Source: Clostridiales bacterium UBA4080
GTDB lineage: Bacteria; Bacillota; Clostridia; Lachnospirales; Vallitaleaceae
Direction of reading: 5' to 3'
DNA length: 15,159 bases
Assembly (NCBI GenBank): GCA_002381865.1
Contig: DFYO01000003.1
Span: forward strand, 1-15,159
Shown here: in pieces, positions 1-6,782 of the stretch
Layout of the letters: each line of letters begins with the position of its first letter
Numbering within the stretch: the stretch's first letter is position 1
Program-made: the position numbers and the translations under genes
The notes under the pieces: model-generated
Database searches by the model: none
What the model saw: only the letters and a program-made list of their open reading frames with translations
Told to the model about the DNA's origin: nothing

Positions 1-23
1 GTTTATGCAAGTGTCAAAGACCC
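1..23. mobile_element. Terminal inverted repeat of an insertion sequence (right end of an element lying to the left)
   Basis: Read on the minus strand, these bases begin GGGTCTTTGACA and match the sequence starting at 15048 on the plus strand at 21 of 23 positions, in opposite orientation. The match includes four more bases (GCTC) outside the presumed tip on both sides. The tip falls inside galE, which supports insertion. The GGGTCTTT start resembles ISL3-family ends, but that is from memory and no transposase is visible. Confidence 0.6.
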
Positions 24-64
24 GAGCCTATATATCCTGCTCCGCCTGTAACTAATATTTTCAT
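14..64 (-). pseudogene. galE: 5' fragment of UDP-glucose 4-epimerase, interrupted by an insertion sequence end
   Basis: The minus strand reads a good ribosome binding site (GAGGAGG), a 6-base spacer, then ATG and the peptide MKILVTGGAGYIGS. This is the classic GalE start: the first beta strand and the GxxGxxG NAD-binding loop. After the serine at codon 14 the sequence becomes the inverted repeat, and a TGA follows two codons later. GalE interconverts UDP-glucose and UDP-galactose in the cytoplasm and normally has about 330 residues, so this piece cannot function. The rest of the gene may lie beyond the element, outside the window. The peptide is short but distinctive; another extended SDR sugar-nucleotide enzyme could start the same way. 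Confidence 0.75.
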
Positions 65-317
65 TATGCCCCTCCTCGTATAATATGTCCTGCCTTTTTC
101 AAAAAAAACAAGCCTGCTTCTCAAATAAAATTACTTCTTAAAACACATAATTATCTTCTCTAATTCTATCAAAAATTTCTTATTCATACAATGAATATTA
201 TTATACCTGCCTATTATTATACATCTTTTGCTCTCTTCAAAAATTATAATGTACCCGCTATACTTTACATAATTATACTCCTCTTCTCCTAAGAAGACAT
301 CTTCACCTCAGAAGCTC
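65..317. other. AT-rich intergenic region between galE and the 88-aa gene
   Basis: This stretch contains no gene that I can support. It holds several TATAAT-like boxes on the minus strand, for example 243-248, but none has a convincing -35 partner, so I cannot place the galE promoter. A perfect small palindrome lies at 181-197 and is listed separately. Confidence 0.5.
181..197. repeat. Perfect 7-3-7 palindrome upstream of galE
   Basis: TATTCAT and ATGAATA are exact reverse complements separated by ACA. The site sits about 120 bp upstream of the galE start. It could be a regulator operator, but in DNA this AT-rich it could also be chance. Confidence 0.3.
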
Positions 318-346
318 TTTACTTTTAAGCCTCTTCCCATTATACT
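318..346 (+). promoter_or_regulatory. Candidate sigma-A promoter of the 88-aa gene
   Basis: TTTACT (318-323) and TATACT (341-346) are separated by exactly 17 bases. The -35 matches 4 of 6 and the -10 matches 5 of 6 consensus positions. The gene start is 36 bases downstream of the -10, leaving a short leader with the ribosome binding site. Confidence 0.5.
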
Positions 347-381
347 ATGAAATAGCTTAACTATAAGTACGAGGTATAAAT

Positions 382-648
382 ATGTTACGACTATGGGGCA
401 AAATATATAAAAACAGCAGAGTAATTCAGGATTTGGTTTATGAAAACGATTCCGAGGATTTAACAACAGGCAAAAAGCTGAAGCTTGGTCTTTACGAGCT
501 TTGCATGGCTTTTGATTTGCAAATGCCAATGTGGCTTGAAAGCAATACAAAGGAGCTAAAAAAATTCAAATTGACAAGCTTTAGAAAGGAACACTTTATC
601 GAAGAAATTGATTTTGATTGTTTTGAAATCGAAATAATTGAAGAATAA
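382..648 (+). CDS. Small conserved protein of unknown function (88 aa)
   Basis: I recognise this as a small uncharacterised protein type seen in clostridia and Lachnospiraceae, but I know no function for it. It begins MLRLWGKIYKNSRVIQD and has no signal peptide or membrane segment. The middle has an ELCMAFDLQMPMWLESN stretch. The last third is strongly acidic and ends in an IEEIDFDCFEIEIIEE-type tail. The start is supported by GAGG seven bases upstream of ATG, a promoter at 318-346, and a strong terminator immediately after the stop. It is therefore a single-gene transcription unit, convergent with pgi. An overlapping open frame on the other strand (308-550) has no ribosome binding site and is not believed. 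Confidence 0.75.
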   Translation: MLRLWGKIYKNSRVIQDLVYENDSEDLTTGKKLKLGLYELCMAFDLQMPMWLESNTKELKKFKLTSFRKEHFIEEIDFDCFEIEIIEE

Positions 649-677
649 AAAACAGGGTCAAGCCCTGTTTTTTTTAT
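649..677. terminator. Bidirectional intrinsic terminator between the 88-aa gene and pgi
   Basis: AACAGGG and CCCTGTT form a 7-bp stem around a TCAAG loop. The plus strand continues with eight Ts. The minus strand continues with six Ts, from the A run before the stem. It therefore serves both convergent genes. Confidence 0.85.
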
Positions 678-704
678 TCTTCAAAGAAATCTTATATTTC
701 TTGA

Positions 705-2147
705 TTAAATTATGAACTTTTTGTTTTTCTCAGGCCTCTCTTCTAATTCCTTTTTCTTTTCATCATATCCAGGTCTTCCAAACATTGCATAGGTAGCATT
801 TTTGCCTTCCTCAACTCCTGGCTGATCAAATGCATTAATATTTAGTAATTCTCCTGCAAATGCAGTTGCAACCTCAAATAAATATATAATCTGTCCTACC
901 GTGAATTCATTTACCTCTGGCACTGTTAAGGTCATATTTGCTTGCTCTCCCTTTAACAACGCATATTCTGTTGCCATCATTTCAGTTTTTATCAAAGTAC
1001 TGTGAGTTGCTCCTCCTAAAAATCCAAGACTTGGAATATCTTCATATATTTTTGGAATAGTAATTTCTTCTTTATATTTGTCTACTCCGATAAGCAAAAT
1101 AACCTTATCCTGTGGTCCTTCAGTATATAGCTGTACTTGTGAATGCTGGTCTGTTGCACCCAGTGCCTTTACAGGAGTTTGTCCCACTCGAACCTCTTTT
1201 CCTTCATTGTCATACTTTTTGCCAAGAGATTCCGCCCAAAGCTGTGCATACCAATCAGCTATATATTTTAAAGAGTCTACATAAGACATTACTATTGAAA
1301 TATTTTTCCCTTTTTCCATTGAAAGATACTGTAGTATTGCATATATTGCTGCAGGATTTTGGAAGGTATTGGCATTTGTACAAAGCTCATCCATATATGC
1401 CGCTCCTGCAAGCAGCTCTTCAATATCTATTCCACACATAGCTGCAGGGAGTAATCCTACTGGGCAAAGCTCTGAAAATCTGCCTCCAACTCCTGGCTGA
1501 ATTACAAAGCTTTTATATCCTTCACTTTCAGCAATCGGTCTTAAATTACCCGCCGAGGGATCCGTTGTGCATACAATATGCTTTTTAGCCTCTTCCTTGC
1601 CAAGCTCTTTTTCTAACATTTCCTTTATTATCATAAATTGCGACATGGTTTCCGAAGTACTTCCAGACTTTGAAACCACATTAAATAAAGTAGTCTTTAA
1701 ATCAATTACATCAAATAGGGTTACCAGTTTTTCCGGATCAATATTATCTGCAACATAGAACTTTGGATAACCATTTCTTTTTTCCTTAAGCTCATTATAA
1801 AACGGATGATTGATTGCCTGCTGTACTGCTATAGGTCCCAGTGCAGAGCCTCCAATTCCAAGAACCACAAAGCTTTCGAACTGTCCCTTTGCACCCTCTA
1901 CATAAGCTTTAATATCCTCTACTATTTCCTTTTGATTATACGGAAGGTTTCTCCAATCCATCTTTCCATTCGCTCTTTTTTCAATTAAAGCAACCTCGGC
2001 ATCCTCAATTTTTTCTTGAATGCGCTCAATATCCAGCTCACTAATTCCCTTTGCCCCTATGCTTTGAAGCATCATATTATTAAAATCCAATCTTAGCTTC
2101 ATGCTTTCTCTAAAAGCTGTATCCTCGTATCTTTTTTTATTATTCAT
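705..2147 (-). CDS. pgi: Glucose-6-phosphate isomerase
   Basis: This enzyme interconverts glucose 6-phosphate and fructose 6-phosphate in glycolysis and gluconeogenesis in the cytoplasm. Visible motifs are the VVLGIGGSALGP loop (about residues 94-104), the sugar-phosphate-binding SKSGSTSET (159-167), the family signature GGRFSELCPVGLLP (221-234), a TDQHSQVQLYTEGP segment, and the second signature FDQPGVEEGK (440-449). At 480 residues it is somewhat longer than the roughly 450-residue Bacillus-type enzymes. I place the start at the ATG at 2147, because AGGAGG lies six bases upstream. The longer frame from a TTG at 2165 would put that ribosome binding site inside the coding region. It lies downstream of the 109-aa gene and ends at the shared terminator at 649-677. 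It may be read from its own promoter (2180-2207). Confidence 0.95.
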   Translation of the reverse strand: MNNKKRYEDTAFRESMKLRLDFNNMMLQSIGAKGISELDIERIQEKIEDAEVALIEKRANGKMDWRNLPYNQKEIVEDIKAYVEGAKGQFESFVVLGIGGSALGPIAVQQAINHPFYNELKEKRNGYPKFYVADNIDPEKLVTLFDVIDLKTTLFNVVSKSGSTSETMSQFMIIKEMLEKELGKEEAKKHIVCTTDPSAGNLRPIAESEGYKSFVIQPGVGGRFSELCPVGLLPAAMCGIDIEELLAGAAYMDELCTNANTFQNPAAIYAILQYLSMEKGKNISIVMSYVDSLKYIADWYAQLWAESLGKKYDNEGKEVRVGQTPVKALGATDQHSQVQLYTEGPQDKVILLIGVDKYKEEITIPKIYEDIPSLGFLGGATHSTLIKTEMMATEYALLKGEQANMTLTVPEVNEFTVGQIIYLFEVATAFAGELLNINAFDQPGVEEGKNATYAMFGRPGYDEKKKELEERPEKNKKFII

Positions 2148-2179
2148 TTTCTTCCTCCTCTTCAATCTATATATTTATT

Positions 2180-2207
2180 ATTATAACAGAAATATAATAT
2201 AGTTAAA
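2180..2207 (-). promoter_or_regulatory. Candidate promoter of pgi
   Basis: A perfect TATAAT (2180-2185, minus strand) lies 16 bases from TTTAAC (2202-2207). The -35 is only a partial match. It lies in the short gap after the 109-aa gene, so pgi could have its own transcript or be read through from upstream. Confidence 0.4.
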
Positions 2208-2216
2208 AGCATCTCC

Positions 2217-2546
2217 TTAGCCTTTAAGGTCCTCATATACCACTTCATTAAAAATAGCTCCATAAAAGCTTATTTTCCCTTTTATCTTTGTATAGGGTAT
2301 TGGATATCTCAGTTCTAATAATTCAAGTGCATCCTTATGCTCTTTTAGACTATCCTCCAATACATCAACAAATTCAAATTCAAGCCCCGTCATTCTCTCC
2401 TGCAAATAAGCCTTAAGGCTTTCAAACAGCTCTCCCATTGTTGGCTGCGTTCCTGCTTCTGACGAACTGCATCCGCAGGTACAGCCTGAATGATTATTCT
2501 CAATTGTCCTGTCCTTAACTCCATATACAATTACCTTGTTTTCCAT
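2217..2546 (-). CDS. Small cysteine-containing protein, possibly thioredoxin-fold (YuzD-like)
   Basis: I do not recognise this 109-aa protein with certainty. It starts with a beta-strand-like MENKVIVYGV, then has a C-x-C-x-C cluster (Cys22, Cys24, Cys26) followed by three serines. A helical region and a second strand-like segment, FEFVDV, come next. It ends with YPIPYTKIKGKISFYGAI, which resembles the cis-proline strand region of thioredoxin-fold proteins. This order is like that of the small YuzD family (putative disulfide oxidoreductase) and also recalls ArsD. A redox or metal-binding role is inference. GGAGG lies eight bases upstream of the ATG. It follows the hcpR-like gene by 43 bases on the same strand with no terminator between, so the two are probably co-transcribed. 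Confidence 0.65.
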   Translation of the reverse strand: MENKVIVYGVKDRTIENNHSGCTCGCSSSEAGTQPTMGELFESLKAYLQERMTGLEFEFVDVLEDSLKEHKDALELLELRYPIPYTKIKGKISFYGAIFNEVVYEDLKG

Positions 2547-2589
2547 TTTTCGTCCTCCAAAAAAATCTATTATCCTAAAAATTAATTTA

Positions 2590-3264
2590 TTAACCCTGCA
2601 GAAAAAACAATTCCTTCCTTATTAATTTTACCCTTCTTCCTTCAATTTCTAAAAGCCCTTCCTGCTGCATATTTTTAAGCTCTCTTGAAACAGAGGGTCT
2701 TGCTACTCCAATTAAATCAGATATTTCTGTCTTTGAATATTCAGTTTCAAATTCAGTTTTCCCCACTTTTCTGGCTTCTCCTGCATAAAAAAGAATTAGT
2801 CTTTCCCTTACATATTTATGAGATAAGATATGAATTTTTCTATTAAACAGCCTTACTCTTCCCGAAAGAAAATTAATATAATTTTTACAAAAGCATACAC
2901 TGCTCTCCATCAGAAAATCCACCTGCTCAATAGTAATATATAAAATAGTCGTATTTATTGCTGCAATAAGGGTGAAGGGGTATTGATGTTCATGATTATA
3001 CAATAGGGCCGCACCAAAATTCTCATTTTCCTTATAGCTTTGTATTTTTATAAGCGCGCCATTTAAGGATATTTTTTGAACCGATATTTCTCCCTCAACA
3101 ATCAATCCCAGCCTTTGGCAGCATTCATTTTCCTGCGCAATTATTGTGTTTTTATTATAAGAAACTAGCTTTATAGTTTCCCTTTCCAGCATTTGCTTTA
3201 AGCTTTTTTCTTCAACCCCTTTAAACAGGCTGTTCTTTTTTAATACTTCCATGCAATCCCTCAT
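2590..3264 (-). CDS. hcpR: Crp/Fnr-family transcriptional regulator, probable HcpR
   Basis: This 224-aa protein has the Crp/Fnr layout. An N-terminal cyclic-nucleotide-type beta-barrel sensor domain spans about residues 8-115 (GLIVEGEISVQK, ENFGAALL), followed by a long dimerisation helix. The C-terminal helix-turn-helix (about 178-201) reads SKTEISDLIGVARPSVSREL, with the recognition helix in the ARPSVSREL part. It lacks the N-terminal cysteine cluster of iron-sulfur Fnr. It is divergent from hcp, the arrangement of HcpR regulators, which activate hcp in response to nitric oxide or nitrosative stress. The HcpR name is therefore drawn from family plus context. The start is the ATG at 3264, with GAGGTGG nine bases upstream; a longer GTG frame from 3300 would run through this ribosome binding site and the operator. 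Confidence 0.8.
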   Translation of the reverse strand: MRDCMEVLKKNSLFKGVEEKSLKQMLERETIKLVSYNKNTIIAQENECCQRLGLIVEGEISVQKISLNGALIKIQSYKENENFGAALLYNHEHQYPFTLIAAINTTILYITIEQVDFLMESSVCFCKNYINFLSGRVRLFNRKIHILSHKYVRERLILFYAGEARKVGKTEFETEYSKTEISDLIGVARPSVSRELKNMQQEGLLEIEGRRVKLIRKELFFLQG

Positions 3265-3291
3265 ACTTAAAAACCACCTCTTTTTTTCTAG

Positions 3292-3307
3292 TGTAACCAC
3301 CGTTACA
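3292..3307. promoter_or_regulatory. Crp/Fnr-type operator between hcpR and hcp
   Basis: TGTAACCACCGTTACA is a perfect palindrome: two 6-base arms and a 4-base centre. It has the TGTNA-N6-TNACA spacing of Crp/Fnr sites. Its centre is 41.5 bases upstream of the predicted hcp start and about 20 bases downstream of the predicted hcpR start. Confidence 0.8.
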
Positions 3308-3326
3308 TCATTTTTTCTATTTTAAT

Positions 3327-3355
3327 ATTATACTATTTATACAATAAACACAATA
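3327..3355 (-). promoter_or_regulatory. Candidate promoter of the hcpR-like gene
   Basis: A perfect TATAAT lies at 3327-3332 on the minus strand. The -35 seventeen bases upstream (TATTGT) is poor. The start would be near 3320, so the operator would lie about 13-28 bases inside the transcript, a position for autorepression. Confidence 0.4.
3329..3334 (+). promoter_or_regulatory. -10 box of the hcp promoter
   Basis: TATACT gives a predicted start near 3341. No recognisable -35 lies 17 bases upstream (CATCAT), as expected for an activator-dependent promoter with the Crp-type operator at -41.5. A second TATAAT at 3357-3362 would leave only about 17 bases of leader and is less likely. Confidence 0.6.
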
Positions 3356-3385
3356 ATATAATAATCTTAATTAGGAGGTATTTAT

Positions 3386-5014
3386 ATGAGTATGTTTTGT
3401 TATCAATGTCAAGAAACAGCACACGGCACTGGCTGTACAACCAGAGGTGTATGTGGCAAAAACGAAAACCTTTCTAATCTTCAGGATTTACTGATTTATG
3501 CTACTAAAGGTTTAGCAGAGGTCGTTAAAAAGGGCGACTTAGATACCTCTACTATACCTGATATCAACCACGAGCTACTAAACAGCTTATTTATGACAAT
3601 TACAAATGCCAACTATGACGAAGATGCCATCCAATCACAGATATTGAAGATGCTTTCCTACAGAGACGAGCTTAAGGACAACATTTCCTTTACTGGTGGA
3701 AGCGATGCTGCAAATTTCTCTGTTACTGACAGGAACTCTATGTTAGAAAAAGCTTTAAGTGTTGGAGTTTTGGCAATGGATAATGAAGATATTCGTTCCC
3801 TAAAGCAAATGATAACCTACGGCTTAAAAGGAATTGCTGCTTATACCGAGCACGCACTTAATGTTGGCCTTGAGGATAAAGAAGTTAATGATTTTTTCTA
3901 TGAAGCTCTTACAGATATATTAGATGAGAGTAAAACTCTTGATGACCTTGTTGCTCTAACACTTAAGACTGGTGAATGTGGCGTTAAGGCTATGGCACTT
4001 CTTGATAAAGCAAATACCGGACGTTTTGGGCATCCGGAAATCACCTCCGTAAATATCGGAGTTAGAAATAATCCTGCTATTTTAATATCCGGGCATGACT
4101 TAGTTGATTTAGAAATGCTCTTAGAACAAACAAAGGGAACTGGTGTAGATGTCTATACTCATAGTGAGATGTTGCCAGGTCATTACTATCCAGCCTTTAA
4201 AAAATATGACAATTTTGTTGGAAACTATGGAAATGCATGGTGGAAACAGGTTGGTGAATTCGAGAGCTTCCACGGCCCAATTTTATTTACAACAAATTGT
4301 ATAGTACCTCCAAGAACCCCAGAGGTTGCAACTCGTATTTTCACAACTAACTCTGCCGGATATCCAGGTTGTCCTCATATCGTTGCTGACGAAGGCGGAA
4401 ACAAGGATTTTTCAGCTATTATCGATATGGCAAAGCAGCTTCCTCCTCCTGATGAAATTGAAACAGGTACAATTGTTGGGGGCTTTGCTCACAACCAGGT
4501 ATTTGCACTTGCCGACAAAGTAGTTGATGCTGTTAAATCCGGTGCTATTAAAAAATTCTTTGTAATGGGCGGCTGTGATGCTCGTATGAAATCAAGAGAA
4601 TACTATACTGAATTTGCAAAGGCATTGCCTAAGGACACTGTAATTCTTACTGCCGGATGTGCAAAATATAGATATAACAAACTAGACCTTGGAGATATTG
4701 GCGGAATACCTAGAGTTTTAGATGCTGGTCAGTGTAACGATTCCTACTCCTTGGCTCTTATAGCCTTAAAGCTTAAGGAAGTATTTGAGCTTGATGATAT
4801 TAATGATCTTCCTATAGTATTTAATATTGCCTGGTATGAGCAAAAAGCTGTTCTTGTATTATTAGCTCTGCTCTCCCTCGGCGTAAAAAATATCCACCTC
4901 GGACCTACATTGCCGGGATTTTTATCCCCAAATATTGCAAAGGTTCTTGTTGAAAACTTTGGAATTGCAAAAAATGGAACTGTGGACGGCGACCTTGCTC
5001 TATTCTTAGGATAA
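3386..5014 (+). CDS. hcp: Hydroxylamine reductase (hybrid-cluster protein)
   Basis: Hcp is a cytoplasmic iron-sulfur enzyme with a 4Fe cluster and a hybrid Fe-S-O cluster. It reduces hydroxylamine in vitro and acts as a nitric oxide reductase in nitrosative stress defence. The N-terminal cysteines are Cys5, Cys8, Cys17 and Cys23 (C-x2-C-x8-C-x5-C), the spacing of strict anaerobes. All eight hybrid-cluster ligands are present by alignment with the Desulfovibrio enzyme: His237, Glu261, Cys305, Cys397, Cys425, Cys450, Glu485 and Lys487. The offset from the Desulfovibrio numbering is a steady 7 to 9 residues. At 542 residues it is full length and shows no damage. The ribosome binding site AGGAGG lies seven bases before the ATG. 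It is a single-gene unit divergent from hcpR and probably activated by it. Confidence 0.97.
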   Translation: MSMFCYQCQETAHGTGCTTRGVCGKNENLSNLQDLLIYATKGLAEVVKKGDLDTSTIPDINHELLNSLFMTITNANYDEDAIQSQILKMLSYRDELKDNISFTGGSDAANFSVTDRNSMLEKALSVGVLAMDNEDIRSLKQMITYGLKGIAAYTEHALNVGLEDKEVNDFFYEALTDILDESKTLDDLVALTLKTGECGVKAMALLDKANTGRFGHPEITSVNIGVRNNPAILISGHDLVDLEMLLEQTKGTGVDVYTHSEMLPGHYYPAFKKYDNFVGNYGNAWWKQVGEFESFHGPILFTTNCIVPPRTPEVATRIFTTNSAGYPGCPHIVADEGGNKDFSAIIDMAKQLPPPDEIETGTIVGGFAHNQVFALADKVVDAVKSGAIKKFFVMGGCDARMKSREYYTEFAKALPKDTVILTAGCAKYRYNKLDLGDIGGIPRVLDAGQCNDSYSLALIALKLKEVFELDDINDLPIVFNIAWYEQKAVLVLLALLSLGVKNIHLGPTLPGFLSPNIAKVLVENFGIAKNGTVDGDLALFLG

Positions 5015-5072
5015 TATGAAATATCAAAATTCATATATTCTTAAATAACTCAATATATCAAATAACAAGCAA

Positions 5073-5114
5073 AAATGGCTTAACCCGTATCTTCAACAAT
5101 GGGTTGAGCCATTT
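5073..5114 (+). terminator. Probable terminator after hcp
   Basis: AAATGGCTTAACCC and GGGTTGAGCCATTT form a 14-bp stem with one G-T pair and a 14-base loop. The following CTTTAATATTA is U-rich, but there is no solid T run, so termination may be incomplete. Confidence 0.6.
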
Positions 5115-5328
5115 CTTTAATATTACATTCCTTTCTTTTGTTTGACAATAATCAGGCTCTATATATTGATATTCACTTACTAATTTAACTTAAAGGATTG
5201 AAAGGTGCTTATAATATATGCTAAAATGTGCAAGTAATACACTTAATTCTTCGTAAAATAGTAATTTTTACTATAAATAAAAACAAAACGCAGAATTTTG
5301 ATATAACTTTATTAAAAGGGGATTGAAA
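5115..5328 (+). promoter_or_regulatory. Upstream region of the PaaK-like gene with weak promoter signals
   Basis: The whole gap from 5015 to 5328 holds no gene; its first part is the hcp terminator. A perfect TATAAT is at 5210-5215 but has only a weak -35 (ACTTAA, 16 bases upstream). A perfect TTGACA at 5142-5147 has no good -10 partner. The leader from the 5210 box would be about 110 bases and contains the palindrome at 5258-5274. Confidence 0.35.
5258..5274. repeat. Perfect 7-3-7 palindrome upstream of the PaaK-like gene
   Basis: ATAGTAA and TTACTAT are exact reverse complements around TTT. It lies about 55 bases before the start codon and downstream of the candidate -10 at 5210, so it could be an operator or a leader hairpin. 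Confidence 0.35.
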
Positions 5329-6633
5329 ATGATAAGAGAACTGACACGAAGATATCTGTTTTGGTTTATTGATTGCTGCAAAGGAAAACCCATTGGAAGA
5401 CATTACCAAGATATCAAGAAAATATTTGAAGATGAAGAATACGCAAATATACATACCAAAAAAAATATTGCCGATTTACTTTATCACGCATCTGCTACAA
5501 CTGAACATTACAAAGCTTATGCTGGTGCAACAAAATTAACTGAGTTGCCTGTATTAAGCAAGCTTGAGGTAAAAGAACATCCCGAATTATTTTTATCCTC
5601 TAAATATAAGAACATCCAATTACATTCAATGAAAACAAGTGGCTCCACTGGTTTTCCTCTAACCGTTCTGCAAAATGCAAACAAAAGAAATCGTGTATTA
5701 GCTGAGTTGATTTATTTTGGTCAGCTAAGCGGATTCAAAATAGGTATGAAAAATATTTATTTTAGAGTATGGACTGATGACCAAAAAAAATCACTTTTAA
5801 CTGCACTTATGCAAAATATGGTAAGAGTTCGTGTTATGAATTTAGATGAACTACATCTTGAAAAAATGCGTAATATTTTACATAAAAACAAAAACATTAA
5901 ATGTATAATGGGCTACGCTTCAACCTTGAAGCTTTTATCAAAATACATGCTTGATAATGGGGATTCTCCAAATATGTTTCAGGTCGAATCAATTATTAGT
6001 ATGGCAGAAAAGCTTTGTGACAGCACAAAAAAAGATTTGCAAGCATTGTTTGGCTGTAATGTTGTATCCAGATATTCAAATATGGAAAATGGGATTCTTG
6101 CCCAAGAATGTCCAAAAGAAAAAGAATTTCATCTAAATCATGCCAGCTATGTCTTTGAGTTATTAAAATTAGATAGTGACGAGCCTGCAGAGACAGGTGA
6201 ACTAGGCAGGATTATTATTACTGATTTATTCAATTATGCTATGCCGCTAATCAGATATGATACAGGGGATTTGGGAATTCAATCTGACCTTGCAAAATGC
6301 GACCTAAAATCACCTGTTTTTAGAAGTATTGATGGCAGACAAGTGGACATAATGTATGATACTAAGGATTGCCCTATTTCCCCTCTTTGTGAGTTTGGGT
6401 TGGAGGACTTCGATAGCTTAAAGCAGTATCAAGTTATCCAAACAGGCAAGGGTGAATATATATTAAATGTCAATGGCGCTAAGGGAGTTTATTCTGATGA
6501 AAGCCTGCTTGAGGTTATGAAAAAATCTTTAGGCTCTGATGCTAATATAACAATAGTTCATCTTACTGAAATACCACATTTATCGTCAGGTAAATTCAAA
6601 CAAAATATTTGTACTTATAAACCCGAAAAATAA
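5329..6633 (+). CDS. Phenylacetate-CoA ligase (PaaK/CapK)-family adenylate-forming enzyme
   Basis: The protein belongs to the ANL superfamily of enzymes that activate a carboxylic acid with ATP as an acyl-adenylate. The ATP-binding loop KTSGSTGFP is at residues 102-110. A YSNMENG segment follows in the middle, PLIRYDTGDLG marks the hinge region, and the end has SSGKFKQNI, with a lysine in the position of the catalytic C-terminal lysine. At 434 residues it matches PaaK/CapK proteins rather than the longer acyl-CoA synthetases. The acid it activates cannot be told: there are no phenylacetate or capsule genes beside it. I place the start at the ATG at 5329, with AAGGGG seven bases upstream; a TTG two codons earlier is too close to that site. 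No clear terminator follows before the gpx promoter. Confidence 0.8.
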   Translation: MIRELTRRYLFWFIDCCKGKPIGRHYQDIKKIFEDEEYANIHTKKNIADLLYHASATTEHYKAYAGATKLTELPVLSKLEVKEHPELFLSSKYKNIQLHSMKTSGSTGFPLTVLQNANKRNRVLAELIYFGQLSGFKIGMKNIYFRVWTDDQKKSLLTALMQNMVRVRVMNLDELHLEKMRNILHKNKNIKCIMGYASTLKLLSKYMLDNGDSPNMFQVESIISMAEKLCDSTKKDLQALFGCNVVSRYSNMENGILAQECPKEKEFHLNHASYVFELLKLDSDEPAETGELGRIIITDLFNYAMPLIRYDTGDLGIQSDLAKCDLKSPVFRSIDGRQVDIMYDTKDCPISPLCEFGLEDFDSLKQYQVIQTGKGEYILNVNGAKGVYSDESLLEVMKKSLGSDANITIVHLTEIPHLSSGKFKQNICTYKPEK

Positions 6634-6655
6634 AAATATATATATCATAATTTTC

Positions 6656-6684
6656 TTGACTCACTCAATTTAATTGTGTACAAT
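6656..6684 (+). promoter_or_regulatory. Promoter of the glutathione peroxidase gene, with overlapping palindrome
   Basis: TTGACT (6656-6661) and TACAAT (6679-6684) match 5 of 6 positions each, with a 17-base spacer. The inverted repeat ATTGT-GT-ACAAT (6673-6684) covers the -10 exactly. It resembles half-sites of OhrR operators (TACAATT/AATTGTA), and an OhrR-type gene lies downstream. Confidence 0.75.
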
Positions 6685-6690
6685 GTATTT

Positions 6691-6725
6691 ATGAGAGTGC
6701 TAATCTCATATTAAAACGAGCTCGT
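6691..6725 (+). repeat. Two small palindromes in the gpx leader
   Basis: ATGAGA (6691-6696) pairs exactly with TCTCAT (6704-6709) across a 7-base loop. ACGAGCTCGT (6716-6725) is a perfect palindrome. The first starts at the predicted transcription start. They could be operator halves or leader hairpins; there is no T run to suggest a terminator. Confidence 0.4.
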
Positions 6726-6782
6726 AACCAAATTTATTATTTGTTTCTATCCACTTAATTTTTATATATGAAAGGGAAAATT

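Noticed and set aside
101..118. Possible terminator (AAGC-AG-GCTT then T run) on the minus strand before galE
   Set aside because: The stem would have a loop of only two bases; too weak to support.
291..304. Short GAAGA-CA-TCTTC palindrome upstream of the 88-aa gene
   Set aside because: Only five bases per arm in low-complexity sequence; expected by chance.
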